64,000 nt of DNA from Fodinibacter sp963730365. Lineage in GTDB: Bacteria; Actinomycetota; Actinomycetes; Actinomycetales; Dermatophilaceae. Position 1 is the first letter of the stretch. Every line of letters starts with the position of its first letter. The stretch lies in NCBI GenBank assembly GCA_963730365.1, contig CAVSRM010000015.1:62001-126000 (forward strand), given 5' to 3'. A program made the position numbers and the translations under genes. Under the pieces are notes generated by a model. That model was not told the origin of the DNA. It was given only the letters and a program-made list of their open reading frames with translations, and made no database searches. This document shows positions 16,303 to 25,566 of the stretch, in pieces.

Positions 16303-17283
16303 ATGACCCACCGAGGAGATGCCGCCCAGCGGCACGTCCCGGTGCTCCGTGACCGGATCGTCGAGCTCCTCACGCCGGCGCTCTCGGGTGCGACACCCGT
16401 GTGCATCGACGCGACTCTCGGCATGGGCGGGCACGCCGAGGAGCTGCTCCGGGCCTGCCCGTCGGCGAGGGTGATCGGCCTCGATCGCGACGAGGAGGCG
16501 CTTGCGCTCGCGGGGGAGCGTCTGGCCACCTTCGGTGACCGCTTCCTCGGCGTGCACGCGGTGTACGACGACATCGCCTCGGTCGTCGCCGGCGAGACAT
16601 CCGGAACGGTCGACGCGATCCTCTTCGACCTCGGGGTGTCCTCGCTCCAGCTCGACGAGGCCGACCGCGGGTTCGCCTACCGCCACGACGCTCCGCTCGA
16701 CATGCGGATGGACCAGTCATCCGGGCAGACCGCCGCGGACGTCCTCAACACCTACGACGCCGCCGAGCTCACCCGGATCCTGCGCACCTACGGCGAGGAG
16801 CGGTTCGCCGGGCGGATCGCTGCCGCGATCGTCCGAGATCGCGAGCGTGAGCCCTTCACGACGTCCGCGCGGCTCGTCGACCTCCTGCGCGAGAGCGTCC
16901 CGGCCGCCAGCCAGCGCACCGGCGGCCACCCGGCCAAACGCACCTTCCAGGCGCTGCGCATCGAGGTCAACGACGAGCTGTCGGTGTGGCAGCGAGCCGT
17001 CGGGGCCGCGATCGGCGTGCTCGGCACGGGCGGGCGCATCGCGGTGCTGTCCTACCACTCGCTCGAGGACCGCATCACGAAGCAGGCCTTCGCCGCCGGA
17101 GCCCGCTCCCGGACCCCCCACGGGATGCCGGTCGAACGACCGGAGGACGCGGCATACCTGCGGCTGCTCACCCGCGGGGCAGAGGTGCCCTCCGACGACG
17201 AGCAGCGAACGAACCCCCGATCCGCATCGGCCCGGCTGCGGGCCGCCGAACGCATCGCCCCCACGACAGGAGCCTCTCGATGA
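16303..17283 (+). CDS. rsmH: 16S rRNA (cytosine(1402)-N(4))-methyltransferase
   Basis: 326 residues from ATG 16303, AGGAG at 16292-16296. It methylates N4 of C1402 in the 16S rRNA decoding centre using S-adenosylmethionine. Motifs: HVPVLRDRIVELL at the start, ATLGMGGHAEELL (SAM-binding glycine motif), DAILFDLGVSSLQLDEADRG, DMRMDQSSGQTAADVLN, FAGRIA, HPAKRTFQALRIEVNDEL and the final YHSLEDRI, in family order and at normal length. The TGA overlaps the ATG of the next gene (ATGA), so translation is coupled to the FtsL-like protein. Confidence 0.96.
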   Translation: MTHRGDAAQRHVPVLRDRIVELLTPALSGATPVCIDATLGMGGHAEELLRACPSARVIGLDRDEEALALAGERLATFGDRFLGVHAVYDDIASVVAGETSGTVDAILFDLGVSSLQLDEADRGFAYRHDAPLDMRMDQSSGQTAADVLNTYDAAELTRILRTYGEERFAGRIAAAIVRDREREPFTTSARLVDLLRESVPAASQRTGGHPAKRTFQALRIEVNDELSVWQRAVGAAIGVLGTGGRIAVLSYHSLEDRITKQAFAAGARSRTPHGMPVERPEDAAYLRLLTRGAEVPSDDEQRTNPRSASARLRAAERIAPTTGASR

Positions 17284-17798
17284 GCCAGCTCGCCCCGGCC
17301 CGCCCCTACTCCCGTCCCGCGGCGAGGCGCACCGGTCCCGTCCCCCGCTCCCTGCGCGTGGTCACGGCCCCGGACCGCCAGGGGAACGCCGGCTTCGTGG
17401 CGCTGTGCGTCGCGCTGCTGATGGCCGGCTTCATCGGCGTCCTCATGCTCAACACCGCAATGGCCAAGGGGTCGTACACGATGCGCGACCTCCAACAGCG
17501 CTCCGACGAGCTGACCGACAGCCAGGACGCGCTCCGCCACTCCATCGACGCCGTGTCCGGACCGGGGCCGCTGGCGAAGCGGGCGCAGTCGCTCGGGATG
17601 GTTCCCGCCGAGACCCCGGCCTTCCTGCGGCTGTCCGACGGCGCTGTTCTCGGCGTGGCGAAGGCGGCCGAGAAGAACGACCGCTTTAGCGTGGTGACCG
17701 AGACCGCGCCTGCCCCCACGAAGGCCGTTCCCGAGCCGACCGAGACGACTCCACCCGCCACGGCGTCGACCTTTCTCACGACGTCCACGAACCGCTGA
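17280..17798 (+). CDS. ftsL: FtsL-like septum formation protein
   Basis: 172 residues. One membrane helix (FVALCVALLMAGFIGVLMLN, about residues 40-60) is followed by a short coiled-coil region (MRDLQQRSDELTDSQDALRH) and a Pro/Thr-rich tail. Low sequence conservation is normal for FtsL; the assignment rests on topology, size and position between rsmH and ftsI, where FtsL-type proteins are encoded. In the divisome FtsL would join FtsB-like and FtsQ proteins and activate FtsWI. Translation is coupled to rsmH by a 4-bp overlap. A generic septum-formation-initiator membrane protein is the alternative name. Confidence 0.75.
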   Translation: MSQLAPARPYSRPAARRTGPVPRSLRVVTAPDRQGNAGFVALCVALLMAGFIGVLMLNTAMAKGSYTMRDLQQRSDELTDSQDALRHSIDAVSGPGPLAKRAQSLGMVPAETPAFLRLSDGAVLGVAKAAEKNDRFSVVTETAPAPTKAVPEPTETTPPATASTFLTTSTNR

Positions 17799-17831
17799 CC
17801 CACCACTGACCCACCCGGACCTGGAGACCAC

Positions 17832-20030
17832 GTGACCCAGCGCAGGAGCACACCGCCCCCCGGTGGTTCGCGTCCTTCCGCGCCCCGCAAGGCGTCCGAC
17901 AGCGGGCGTGGAGGCACCGGGCGTGGTGGCTCCGGGCGTCCGGCGAAGGCGACCGGCTCCGCGGCAGGGTCGGCGGCCCCGAGGAAGGCGACGGGCTCCC
18001 CGGCCAGGCCGGCATCCTCGCGGAAGGCGACGGGCTCCCCGGCCAGGCCGGCATCCTCGCGGAAGGCCTCGTCTTCGGCCGGCCCGAAGCGGGCACCCGC
18101 GAAGAAGGCGACCTCATCGACCAGGCCGAAGCGCGCACCCGCGAAGAAGACCCCGGGCCCGCCCCGCCCCCCGCGCCCACCCCGCCAGTCCTCGAAGACC
18201 CCCTCGGGAAACCCCCGACGGCGGATGCGGATCCTCACCGTGGCGAGTCTCTTCGTGATCAGCGTGTTCGCGGCCCAGCTGGTGCGCATCCAGGGTTTCG
18301 ACGCACAGGCCGTGGCCCAGGAGGCGCAGGTCAAGCGGGAGGCGGCCCAGATCATCCCCGCGGCACGGGGACAGATCCTGTCCTCCGACGGAACGGTGCT
18401 GGCCTCCAGCACCGTTCGAGAGGTCGTCGTCGCCGACCAGCAGGCCGTCTGCACCTACGAGACCGGGAAGAGCATGTGCGAGGCGCGCACCTCACCAGCG
18501 GCGGTCCGGCGGGCGGCCACGGCGCTCTCTCCGCTGCTCGGCCAGTCCGTCTCCGAGCTCGTCGGGGAGCTCACCGGCACCAACCGGTACCGCATCCTCA
18601 GCCGCGAGGTCACTCCGCTCACCTGGAACACGATCGCCGATCTGGGCATCCCGGGGATCTACCGCGACCGGCGCGAGACGCGGTCCGAGCGCACCTACCC
18701 CCAGGGGGCCACGACGGCCGCCCTCGTCGGCTACGTCACCGGGGACGGCAAGCCCGGTGGCGGTGTCGAGCTCATGATGGAGAAGCAGCTGCAGGGCACG
18801 CCCGGCCGGCAGACCTTCGAGCAGGGCCGCGACGGCACGGTCATCCCGGCAGCGCAGACCACGACGATCCCGGCGGTCGACGGGCAGGACGTCACCCTCA
18901 CCGTCAACTCGAGCCTCCAGTGGTACGCCCAGAACTCCCTCGCCCAGCGGATCAAGGAGACCAAGGCGACCTCCGGAACCGTGGTCATCATGAACGCCAA
19001 GACCGGGGACCTGCTGAGCGTCGCGTCCTACCCGACCTTCGACCCCACCAACGACGTGGGCAAGGAGGGCGCCAAGCTGGGCAACTACGCGTTCTCCGAC
19101 GTCTTCGAGCCCGGGTCGACCGCCAAGATCATGACCATCGCCGCTGCCCTCGAGGAGGGCACCGTCACGCCGTCGACGCCGGTCGTCATCCCCAACCGCC
19201 TGCGCCGCTACGACGCGAACTTCAAGGACAGCCACGACCACCCGACGCTCTACCGCACGGTCGCGGGCACCCTGGCCGAGTCCAGCAACATCGGGACCGT
19301 GCTGGTCAGCGAGACGATGGAGCCGTCCACGATGGAGTCCTACTTCCGCAAGTTCGGGTTGGGCGAGCTCTCGGGAACCGGCTATCCCGGAGAGTCCCGA
19401 GGGCTGATGCCCTCCTCGGACACCTGGAGCGGCACCAAGAAGGCGACGGTGGCCTTCGGCCAGGGCATCTCGGTGACGGCCATCCAGGCTGCCTCGGTGT
19501 TCCAGGTGATCGCCAACGACGGGGTCCGCGTCGAGCCCCGGCTGGTCGCCAGCGTCACCGACGGGGACGGCACCGTCACCGAGATGCCGCCCTCGACGAG
19601 CAGCCGCATCGTCTCGCACCAGACCGCCTCGGACGTCAGCCGGATGCTCGAGGGCGTCGTGAGCCCCGAGGGCACCGCCAGGGAGGCGCAGATCCCCGGC
19701 TACCGGGTCGCGGGCAAGACCGGTACGGCATCCTTCTTCGACTCCAATGTCGGCAAGTACAGCGGCCACACGGCGAGCTTCATCGGCTACGCACCCGCCG
19801 ACGACCCCGAGATCGTCGTGGCCGTCATCGTCCAGAAGCCCACCTACCCCTACTTCGGTGGCTACGTGGCGGGCCCGGTCTTCAAGGACGTCACGACCTA
19901 CGCCCTGCAGGAGCTCCAGATCCCGCCGACTGGGGAGGAGCCGCCCCCCGTCACCCTCGAGGCGGATCCCCAGGAGGCCGAGCAGGACCCGACCCTGCTC
20001 AAGAACGGCCGGGACCGGGTCGCGCGGTAG
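17832..20030 (+). CDS. ftsI: Peptidoglycan D,D-transpeptidase FtsI (PBP3, class B PBP)
   Basis: 732 residues from GTG 17832. It crosslinks septal peptidoglycan. The transpeptidase motifs are S429-x-x-K (EPGSTAKIMT), S484-S-N486 and K629-TGTA. One membrane helix lies near residue 140 (ILTVASLFVISVFAAQLV), followed by the PBP dimerisation domain (AARGQILSSDG). The ~130-residue cytoplasmic N terminus is a long Lys/Ala/Pro/Ser-rich low-complexity stretch with a perfect 39-bp tandem duplication (17983-18060) and AKK-type repeats; this is much longer than the short tail of E. coli FtsI. The protein ends 11 bp before murE. Confidence 0.95.
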   Translation: MTQRRSTPPPGGSRPSAPRKASDSGRGGTGRGGSGRPAKATGSAAGSAAPRKATGSPARPASSRKATGSPARPASSRKASSSAGPKRAPAKKATSSTRPKRAPAKKTPGPPRPPRPPRQSSKTPSGNPRRRMRILTVASLFVISVFAAQLVRIQGFDAQAVAQEAQVKREAAQIIPAARGQILSSDGTVLASSTVREVVVADQQAVCTYETGKSMCEARTSPAAVRRAATALSPLLGQSVSELVGELTGTNRYRILSREVTPLTWNTIADLGIPGIYRDRRETRSERTYPQGATTAALVGYVTGDGKPGGGVELMMEKQLQGTPGRQTFEQGRDGTVIPAAQTTTIPAVDGQDVTLTVNSSLQWYAQNSLAQRIKETKATSGTVVIMNAKTGDLLSVASYPTFDPTNDVGKEGAKLGNYAFSDVFEPGSTAKIMTIAAALEEGTVTPSTPVVIPNRLRRYDANFKDSHDHPTLYRTVAGTLAESSNIGTVLVSETMEPSTMESYFRKFGLGELSGTGYPGESRGLMPSSDTWSGTKKATVAFGQGISVTAIQAASVFQVIANDGVRVEPRLVASVTDGDGTVTEMPPSTSSRIVSHQTASDVSRMLEGVVSPEGTAREAQIPGYRVAGKTGTASFFDSNVGKYSGHTASFIGYAPADDPEIVVAVIVQKPTYPYFGGYVAGPVFKDVTTYALQELQIPPTGEEPPPVTLEADPQEAEQDPTLLKNGRDRVAR
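17983..18060 (+). repeat. 39-bp tandem duplication inside ftsI
   Basis: Two identical 39-bp units (17983-18021, 18022-18060), each encoding 13 residues (RKATGSPARPASS register), lie in the basic cytoplasmic tail; a partial third unit follows. A perfect match suggests recent slippage or recombination. Confidence 0.85.
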
Positions 20031-20041
20031 GGTCCTGCGAC

Positions 20042-21580
20042 GTGTCAGCGCCCCGACCGACCTCCCTCCGCGGCACCGCTCTCGGTGACCTCGCGGCGCT
20101 CCTCGACACCTCGGTGCCGGACGACGACGTCGTCGTGACGGGGGTGACCCTCGACTCGCGGGCCGTCCGCCGCGGAGACCTGTACGCCGCCCTTCCCGGC
20201 TCTCGGGCCCACGGGGCCGAGTTCGCGCCGGATGCCGTGGCCAGCGGTGCCTCGGCGATGCTCACGGACGCGGCCGGAGCCGAGCTCGTGGCGGCCGCCG
20301 GGATCGCGCTGCCGGTGCTCGTCGTCGCGTCCCCGCGCTCGGTGCTCGGAGAAGTGGCAGCCCGGGTCCTGGGCACGGAGGGGACCCCCCTGAGGATGAT
20401 CGGGATCACCGGCACGAACGGGAAGACCACGACGGCCCACCTCGTCGACTCGGCCCTGCGCGAGCTCGGCCGACGACCGGGCCTCATCGGGACCGTCGAG
20501 ACCCGGATCGGCGACGAGCGGCTCGAGAGTGTTCGCACGACTCCTGAGGCGCCCGAGCTGCACGCCATCCTCGCGGTGATGGCCGAACGCGACCTCGACA
20601 CCTGCGTCATGGAGGTCTCCAGCCACGCACTCGCCCAGCACCGGGTCGATGGCGTGGTCTACGACGTCGCCCTGTTCACCAACCTGTCCCAGGACCACCT
20701 CGACTTCCATGCGGGGATGGAGGAGTACTTCGAGGCCAAGGCCGACCTCTTCACCCCGAGGCGCTCCCGGCTGGGCCTGGTGTGCACCGACGACGAGTGG
20801 GGCCGGCGACTGGCCCGGGTTGCGTCCGTCCCCGTCGAGACCATCGGGTCCACCGGGGACCCCGAGTGGCAGATCCTCGTGGGTGAGGAGGATCCGTCGC
20901 GCTTCCGCCTCCTCGGCCGAGGGCTCGACCTCCACCTCAGGTCCAGCCTCCCGGGGTCGTTCAACGTCACCAACACGGCGATGGCGGCGGCCGCGCTCGT
21001 CATGCTGGGGGAGGACCCGCGCCTCGTCGAGCGGGCGGTGACGAGCGACCCCCACGTGCCGGGTCGGATGGAGCGGGTCTCGGGCGGCGGTGCGGACGAG
21101 CCGCGCGCCGTCGTCGACTACGCGCACACCCCCGAGGCGATCCGCGCCGCCCTCACCGCGCTGCGGCCCACCACGGAGGGCAGGCTCGTGTGTGTCACCG
21201 GGGCCGGGGGCGACCGCGACCGCGACAAGCGCCTCGGCATGGGCGAGGCGGCGGCGGAGGTGGCCGACCTCGTGGTGGTGACCGACGACAACCCCCGGTC
21301 CGAGGACCCCGCGACGATTCGGGCGGCGATCCTGGCCGGGGTCGAGCGCATCCGGTCCGCCGGCCGGCCCGTGCAGGTGCTCGAGGTCGGCGACCGACGA
21401 GCCGCGATCAGGGCCGCCGTCACCGCCGTCGCCGGTGACCCCACGGCCACCGTCGCCGTCGTCGGCAAGGGGCACGAGACGGGCCAGGAGATCAGCGGGG
21501 TCGTGCACCCCTTCGACGACCGGAGCGAGCTGCGTGATGCGCTGCTCGCCGCCGACGGCCTGGGTGGGGGCCCGCGGTGA
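20042..21580 (+). CDS. murE: UDP-MurNAc-L-Ala-D-Glu:meso-diaminopimelate ligase
   Basis: 512 residues from GTG 20042. A cytoplasmic Mur ligase that adds the third amino acid of the stem peptide. ATP-binding GTNGKTT is at residues 124-130; MEVSSHAL, the carbamylated-Lys region (FEAKADLF) and DYAHTPEAI are present. D416-NPR is the motif associated with meso-diaminopimelate as substrate, which differs from lysine-adding enzymes, so the wall is predicted to contain meso-DAP. The length is normal. The start is 11 bp after ftsI, and the stop overlaps murF by 4 bp (GTGA). Confidence 0.95.
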   Translation: MSAPRPTSLRGTALGDLAALLDTSVPDDDVVVTGVTLDSRAVRRGDLYAALPGSRAHGAEFAPDAVASGASAMLTDAAGAELVAAAGIALPVLVVASPRSVLGEVAARVLGTEGTPLRMIGITGTNGKTTTAHLVDSALRELGRRPGLIGTVETRIGDERLESVRTTPEAPELHAILAVMAERDLDTCVMEVSSHALAQHRVDGVVYDVALFTNLSQDHLDFHAGMEEYFEAKADLFTPRRSRLGLVCTDDEWGRRLARVASVPVETIGSTGDPEWQILVGEEDPSRFRLLGRGLDLHLRSSLPGSFNVTNTAMAAAALVMLGEDPRLVERAVTSDPHVPGRMERVSGGGADEPRAVVDYAHTPEAIRAALTALRPTTEGRLVCVTGAGGDRDRDKRLGMGEAAAEVADLVVVTDDNPRSEDPATIRAAILAGVERIRSAGRPVQVLEVGDRRAAIRAAVTAVAGDPTATVAVVGKGHETGQEISGVVHPFDDRSELRDALLAADGLGGGPR

Positions 21581-23001
21581 TCAGCCTGTCCGTCGCCGAG
21601 GTGGCGCGGATCGTGGGCGGCACCGTCGAGGGGATCGACGACGCGGAGGCAGCGGCCACGATCATCGACGGTCCCGTCGCGACCGACTCCAGGGAGTCCG
21701 GGCCCGGGGGCCTCTACGTCGCTCGCGTGGGGGAGCACGCCGACGGCCACGACTTCGTCGAGGACGCCGTCCGACGGGGGGCTGCCGCCGCCCTCGTGAC
21801 CAGGCCCGTCGAACGGGCCGCTTGCGTCGTCGTCGGCGACACCCAGGACGCCTTCGCCGCGCTCTCGCGCGAGGTCGTGGCGAGGGTTCCCGGGCTCGAG
21901 GTCATCGGGATCACGGGATCCTCGGGGAAGACGAGCACCAAGGACCTGCTCGGTGCCGTGCTGGCCGACATGGGCCCCACCGTCGCCCCGGTGGGGTCCT
22001 ACAACTCCGAGGTCGGGGTGCCGCTCACCGTCTGCCGGGTGACCGAGCAGACGCGCTACCTCGTCGTCGAGATGGGGGCACGCGGGGTGGGACACGTGCG
22101 CTACCTCACCGAGATGGCTCCTCCCCGGATCGGGGTCGTGCTCAACGTCGGGACGGCCCACCTGGGAGAGTTCGGCTCCCGCGCGGCGATCGGCCGGGCG
22201 AAGTCCGAGCTCGTCGAGGCGCTCCCGGACGAGGGGGTCGCCGTCCTCAATGCCGACGACGACATCGTCCGTGCGATGGCTGCCTCGAGCGCGGGCCGCG
22301 CCGTGCTGGTGGGGGAGTCGGCCGACGCGCAGGTCCGCGCCGAGTCGGTCGAGGTCGGCGCCGACGGCTGCCCCTCCTTCGACGTGGTCACGCCCTCCGG
22401 TCGCGGGCACGTCCGCCTCGGCCTGGTCGGTCGCCACCACGTGGGCAACGCCCTCGCCGTGCTCGCCGTGGTGCTCGAGCTCGGTCTGTCGCTGCCGGAG
22501 GCCCTCACGGCGCTGGAGAGGGCCCGCCCCGCGAGTCGCTGGCGGATGGAGGTCACCGAGCGTGACGACGGCGTCACCGTCGTCAACGACGCCTACAACG
22601 CCAACCCCGACTCGATGCGGGCCGCCCTCGCGGCCCTGCAACAGATCGGTCGAGGACGCCGCACCTGGGCCGTCCTCGGGTCGATGCTCGAGCTCGGCGA
22701 GGAGGCCGACGCACTGCACGCCCAGGTCGGGGCCGAGGCCGTCGCGTGCGGCGTCGACGAGCTCCTCGTGGTGGGTGACACCGCGAGCGCCACGGCCGAC
22801 GGCGCCGAGTCCGCGCTCGCCACGCGCGCCGAGCCTGGTGTCGTGACGAGGGTGCGTCGGGTCTCCGGCGCGGCGCCGGCCGAGGAGCTCCTGCGCGCCG
22901 AGCTCCGGCGCGGCGACGTCGTCCTGTTCAAGTCCAGCCGCGATGCGGGACTACGGTTGCTCGGAGACCGGCTGACCGCACACCAGGAGGACCCGACGTG
23001 A
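21577..23001 (+). CDS. murF: UDP-MurNAc-tripeptide:D-Ala-D-Ala ligase
   Basis: 474 residues from GTG 21577, overlapping murE by GTGA. MurF attaches the D-alanyl-D-alanine dipeptide to complete the UDP-MurNAc-pentapeptide. The P-loop reads GSSGKTSTKD (residues ~114-123), the MurF form with Ser in place of Asn. MGARGVGHVRYL, NVGTAHLGEFGS, NADDD and NDAYNANPDSMRAAL follow in the expected order. Translation is probably coupled to both murE and mraY (overlap of 4 bp at 22998-23001). Confidence 0.96.
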   Translation: MISLSVAEVARIVGGTVEGIDDAEAAATIIDGPVATDSRESGPGGLYVARVGEHADGHDFVEDAVRRGAAAALVTRPVERAACVVVGDTQDAFAALSREVVARVPGLEVIGITGSSGKTSTKDLLGAVLADMGPTVAPVGSYNSEVGVPLTVCRVTEQTRYLVVEMGARGVGHVRYLTEMAPPRIGVVLNVGTAHLGEFGSRAAIGRAKSELVEALPDEGVAVLNADDDIVRAMAASSAGRAVLVGESADAQVRAESVEVGADGCPSFDVVTPSGRGHVRLGLVGRHHVGNALAVLAVVLELGLSLPEALTALERARPASRWRMEVTERDDGVTVVNDAYNANPDSMRAALAALQQIGRGRRTWAVLGSMLELGEEADALHAQVGAEAVACGVDELLVVGDTASATADGAESALATRAEPGVVTRVRRVSGAAPAEELLRAELRRGDVVLFKSSRDAGLRLLGDRLTAHQEDPT

Positions 23002-24080
23002 AGGCTGTGCTCATCGCGGCCGTCGTGTCGCTCGTGATCTCGCTGTTCGGGACCCCCATCTTCATCCGGTACCTCGTCCGCAAGGGCTACGGCCAGTTCA
23101 TCCGTGACGACGGTCCGACCTCGCACCACACGAAGCGGGGAACCCCGACCATGGGTGGCGCGGTGATCGTGGGCGCCTCCCTCGCGGCATACGCCGTGGC
23201 GCACATCGTCACCCGCACCCCACCATCGGCGAGCGGGCTGCTCGTGCTCTTCCTCATGACCGGGCTGGGCTTCGTCGGGTTCCTCGACGACTTCATCAAG
23301 ATCAGCAAACAGCGCAGCCTCGGCCTGCGGTCCGGCGAGAAGCTCGCCGGACAGACCCTCGTGGCGGTCATCTTCGCGATCCTGGCCCTGCGCTTTCCCA
23401 ACAGCTCGTTCCGCACACCGGCCTCCACGTCGGTGTCCTTCGTGCGCGACACCGGCCTCGACCTCGCGTTCATGGGGGCGCTCGCCGGAGTGGTGCTCTT
23501 CGTCATCTGGGCCAACATCATCGTCGCGGGCACGTCCAACGGGGTGAACCTCACCGACGGCCTCGACGGGCTCGCGACCGGCGCGTCGGTGATGGTCTTC
23601 GCGGCCTACGTCCTCATCAGCATCTGGCAGTTCAACCAGAACTGCCAGTGGAACCCGGGCACCAAGTGCTACGAGGTCCGAGATCCGCAGGACCTCGCCA
23701 TCGTCGCCGTGTGCGGGATGGGCGCCTGCTTCGGCTTCCTGTGGTGGAACGCCGCCCCGGCGAAGATCTTCATGGGCGACACCGGGTCCCTGGCCCTGGG
23801 CGGGGCCCTCGCGGGGCTGGCGATCCTCACCCGCACCGAGCTGCTCATCGTCATCCTCGGCGGCCTGTTCGTCACCATCACGCTCTCGGTCATCATCCAG
23901 GTCGTGTCCTTCAAGACCACGGGCAAACGCGTCTTCCGGATGGCGCCGCTCCAGCACCACTTCGAGCTGCTCGGCTGGCAGGAGGTCACGATCGTCATCC
24001 GGTTCTGGATCGTCGCGGGCCTCTTCGTCGCCCTCGGGCTGGGGCTCTTCTATGCCGAGTGGGTGGTGGGCGCCGGATGA
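22998..24080 (+). CDS. mraY: Phospho-N-acetylmuramoyl-pentapeptide transferase
   Basis: 360 residues from GTG 22998. An integral membrane enzyme with about ten helices that transfers phospho-MurNAc-pentapeptide to undecaprenyl phosphate, forming lipid I. Conserved family segments: RDDGPTSHHTKRGTPTMGGA at the N terminus, FLDDFIK with the catalytic Asp pair, GTSNGVNLTDGLDGLA (NLTDGLDGL motif) and the C-terminal APLQHHFELLGW with the HHHFE-like box. Length is typical. Its TGA overlaps the ATG of murD. Confidence 0.97.
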   Translation: MKAVLIAAVVSLVISLFGTPIFIRYLVRKGYGQFIRDDGPTSHHTKRGTPTMGGAVIVGASLAAYAVAHIVTRTPPSASGLLVLFLMTGLGFVGFLDDFIKISKQRSLGLRSGEKLAGQTLVAVIFAILALRFPNSSFRTPASTSVSFVRDTGLDLAFMGALAGVVLFVIWANIIVAGTSNGVNLTDGLDGLATGASVMVFAAYVLISIWQFNQNCQWNPGTKCYEVRDPQDLAIVAVCGMGACFGFLWWNAAPAKIFMGDTGSLALGGALAGLAILTRTELLIVILGGLFVTITLSVIIQVVSFKTTGKRVFRMAPLQHHFELLGWQEVTIVIRFWIVAGLFVALGLGLFYAEWVVGAG

Positions 24081-25564
24081 GCGCCGGCACCTCCGGCCGG
24101 GTCGCGGCGCTCACCCACCGCGATGCCGACTGGGCTGGTCTGCGGGTGGTCGTCGCCGGCCTCGGCGTCAGCGGGTTCGCCGCTGCCGACGCCCTCCTCG
24201 AGCGAGGCGCGCACGTCCTCGTCGTCGACGGCACCGAACCGGCCGAGGGGTCCCTCATGGCCGAGCGGGCGCGGATCCTCGACATCCTCGGTGCCGAGCT
24301 GGCCTTCGGCGCTGCCTCGGTCGAGCGGATGCCGCAGTCTCCCGTCGACCTCGTCGTCACCTCGCCCGGGTGGCGGCCCGACCAGCCACTCCTCACGGCC
24401 GCCGCTGCCTCCGGAACCCCGGTCTGGGGCGAGGTGGAGCTCGCCTGGCGGATGCGTCCCCTGGCGGGGGCTGCCCCGTGGCTCGTGGTCACCGGGACCA
24501 ACGGCAAGACGACGACGGTGCAGATGCTCGCCGCGATCCTGCGGGCCGCCGGGCTGCGGGCGTGCAGCGCCGGCAACGTCGGCACGCCGATCCTCGAGGC
24601 GGTGCTGGATCCGCAGCCCTTCGACGCCATCGCCGTCGAGCTCTCCAGCTTCCAGCTGCACTGGTCGCACTCCATCGCACCGCGCGCGTCCGCGTGCCTC
24701 AACATCGCCCCCGACCACGTCGACTGGCACGGCTCCTTCGAGGAGTACGCCGCGGCCAAGGGCAAGGTCTACGAGCGCACCGAGGTCGCCTGCGTCTACA
24801 ACGTCGACGACCCGCAGACGCAGCGCCTCGTCGAGGAGGCGGAGGTCCAGGACGGCTGTCGGGCGATCGGGTTCACCCTCGGCGTGCCCGGGCTCTCGAT
24901 GCTCGGCCTCGTCGACGACGTCCTCGCCGACCGCGCCTTCGTCCAGGAGCGGGCCACGGCAGCAGCCGAGCTGGCCACGCTCGAGGACCTCCGCGGCGAC
25001 GGGCCCAGCCCCGCGCCGCACCTCGTCGCCAACGCGCTCGCCGCCGCCGCCCTCGCCCGAGCGCACGGCGTCCCGGCGGGAGCGGTTCGGGCGGGGCTGA
25101 GGTCCTTCGTCCCCGAGCCGCACCGGATCGCCGACGTCGGGACGATCCGGGGCGCGCGGTGGGTCGACGACTCCAAGGCGACCAACCCCCATGCAGCACA
25201 GGCGAGCCTCGCGGCATACGACTCGGTGGTGTGGATCGCCGGGGGCCTGCTCAAGGGCGCCGACGTCGACGCCCTGGTGGCCGGGGCGGTCGACCGGCTG
25301 CGCGGTGTCGTGCTCATCGGGCGCGACAGGGCAACTCTCGCAGAGGCGCTCGCACGACACGCACCGGATGTCCCGGTCATCGACGTGAGCGACACCGACA
25401 CTGGTGCGATGGACCGGGTCGTGACGGAGGCGCTCTCGCTCGCCCGCGAGGGCGACGTCGTCCTGCTGGCCCCCGCCGCCGCGTCCATGGACATGTTCGC
25501 CGACTACGGCGCGCGCGGTGACTCCTTCGTCGAAGCGGTCCGCCGGCTCGCCGCTGGGGAGTAG
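24077..25564 (+). CDS. murD: UDP-MurNAc-L-alanine:D-glutamate ligase
   Basis: 495 residues from ATG 24077 (ATGA overlap with mraY). An N-terminal Rossmann-like domain (VVVAGLGVSGFAAADALLE) binds the UDP part; GTNGKTTT is at residues 140-147; LSSFQL and NIAPDHVDWHGSFEEYAAAK are family signatures; the C-terminal DDSKATNPHA loop is typical of MurD. It adds D-glutamate, the second residue of the stem peptide. It is slightly longer than E. coli MurD (438), as usual for Actinobacteria. Confidence 0.96.
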   Translation: MSAGTSGRVAALTHRDADWAGLRVVVAGLGVSGFAAADALLERGAHVLVVDGTEPAEGSLMAERARILDILGAELAFGAASVERMPQSPVDLVVTSPGWRPDQPLLTAAAASGTPVWGEVELAWRMRPLAGAAPWLVVTGTNGKTTTVQMLAAILRAAGLRACSAGNVGTPILEAVLDPQPFDAIAVELSSFQLHWSHSIAPRASACLNIAPDHVDWHGSFEEYAAAKGKVYERTEVACVYNVDDPQTQRLVEEAEVQDGCRAIGFTLGVPGLSMLGLVDDVLADRAFVQERATAAAELATLEDLRGDGPSPAPHLVANALAAAALARAHGVPAGAVRAGLRSFVPEPHRIADVGTIRGARWVDDSKATNPHAAQASLAAYDSVVWIAGGLLKGADVDALVAGAVDRLRGVVLIGRDRATLAEALARHAPDVPVIDVSDTDTGAMDRVVTEALSLAREGDVVLLAPAAASMDMFADYGARGDSFVEAVRRLAAGE

Positions 25565-25566
25565 CA

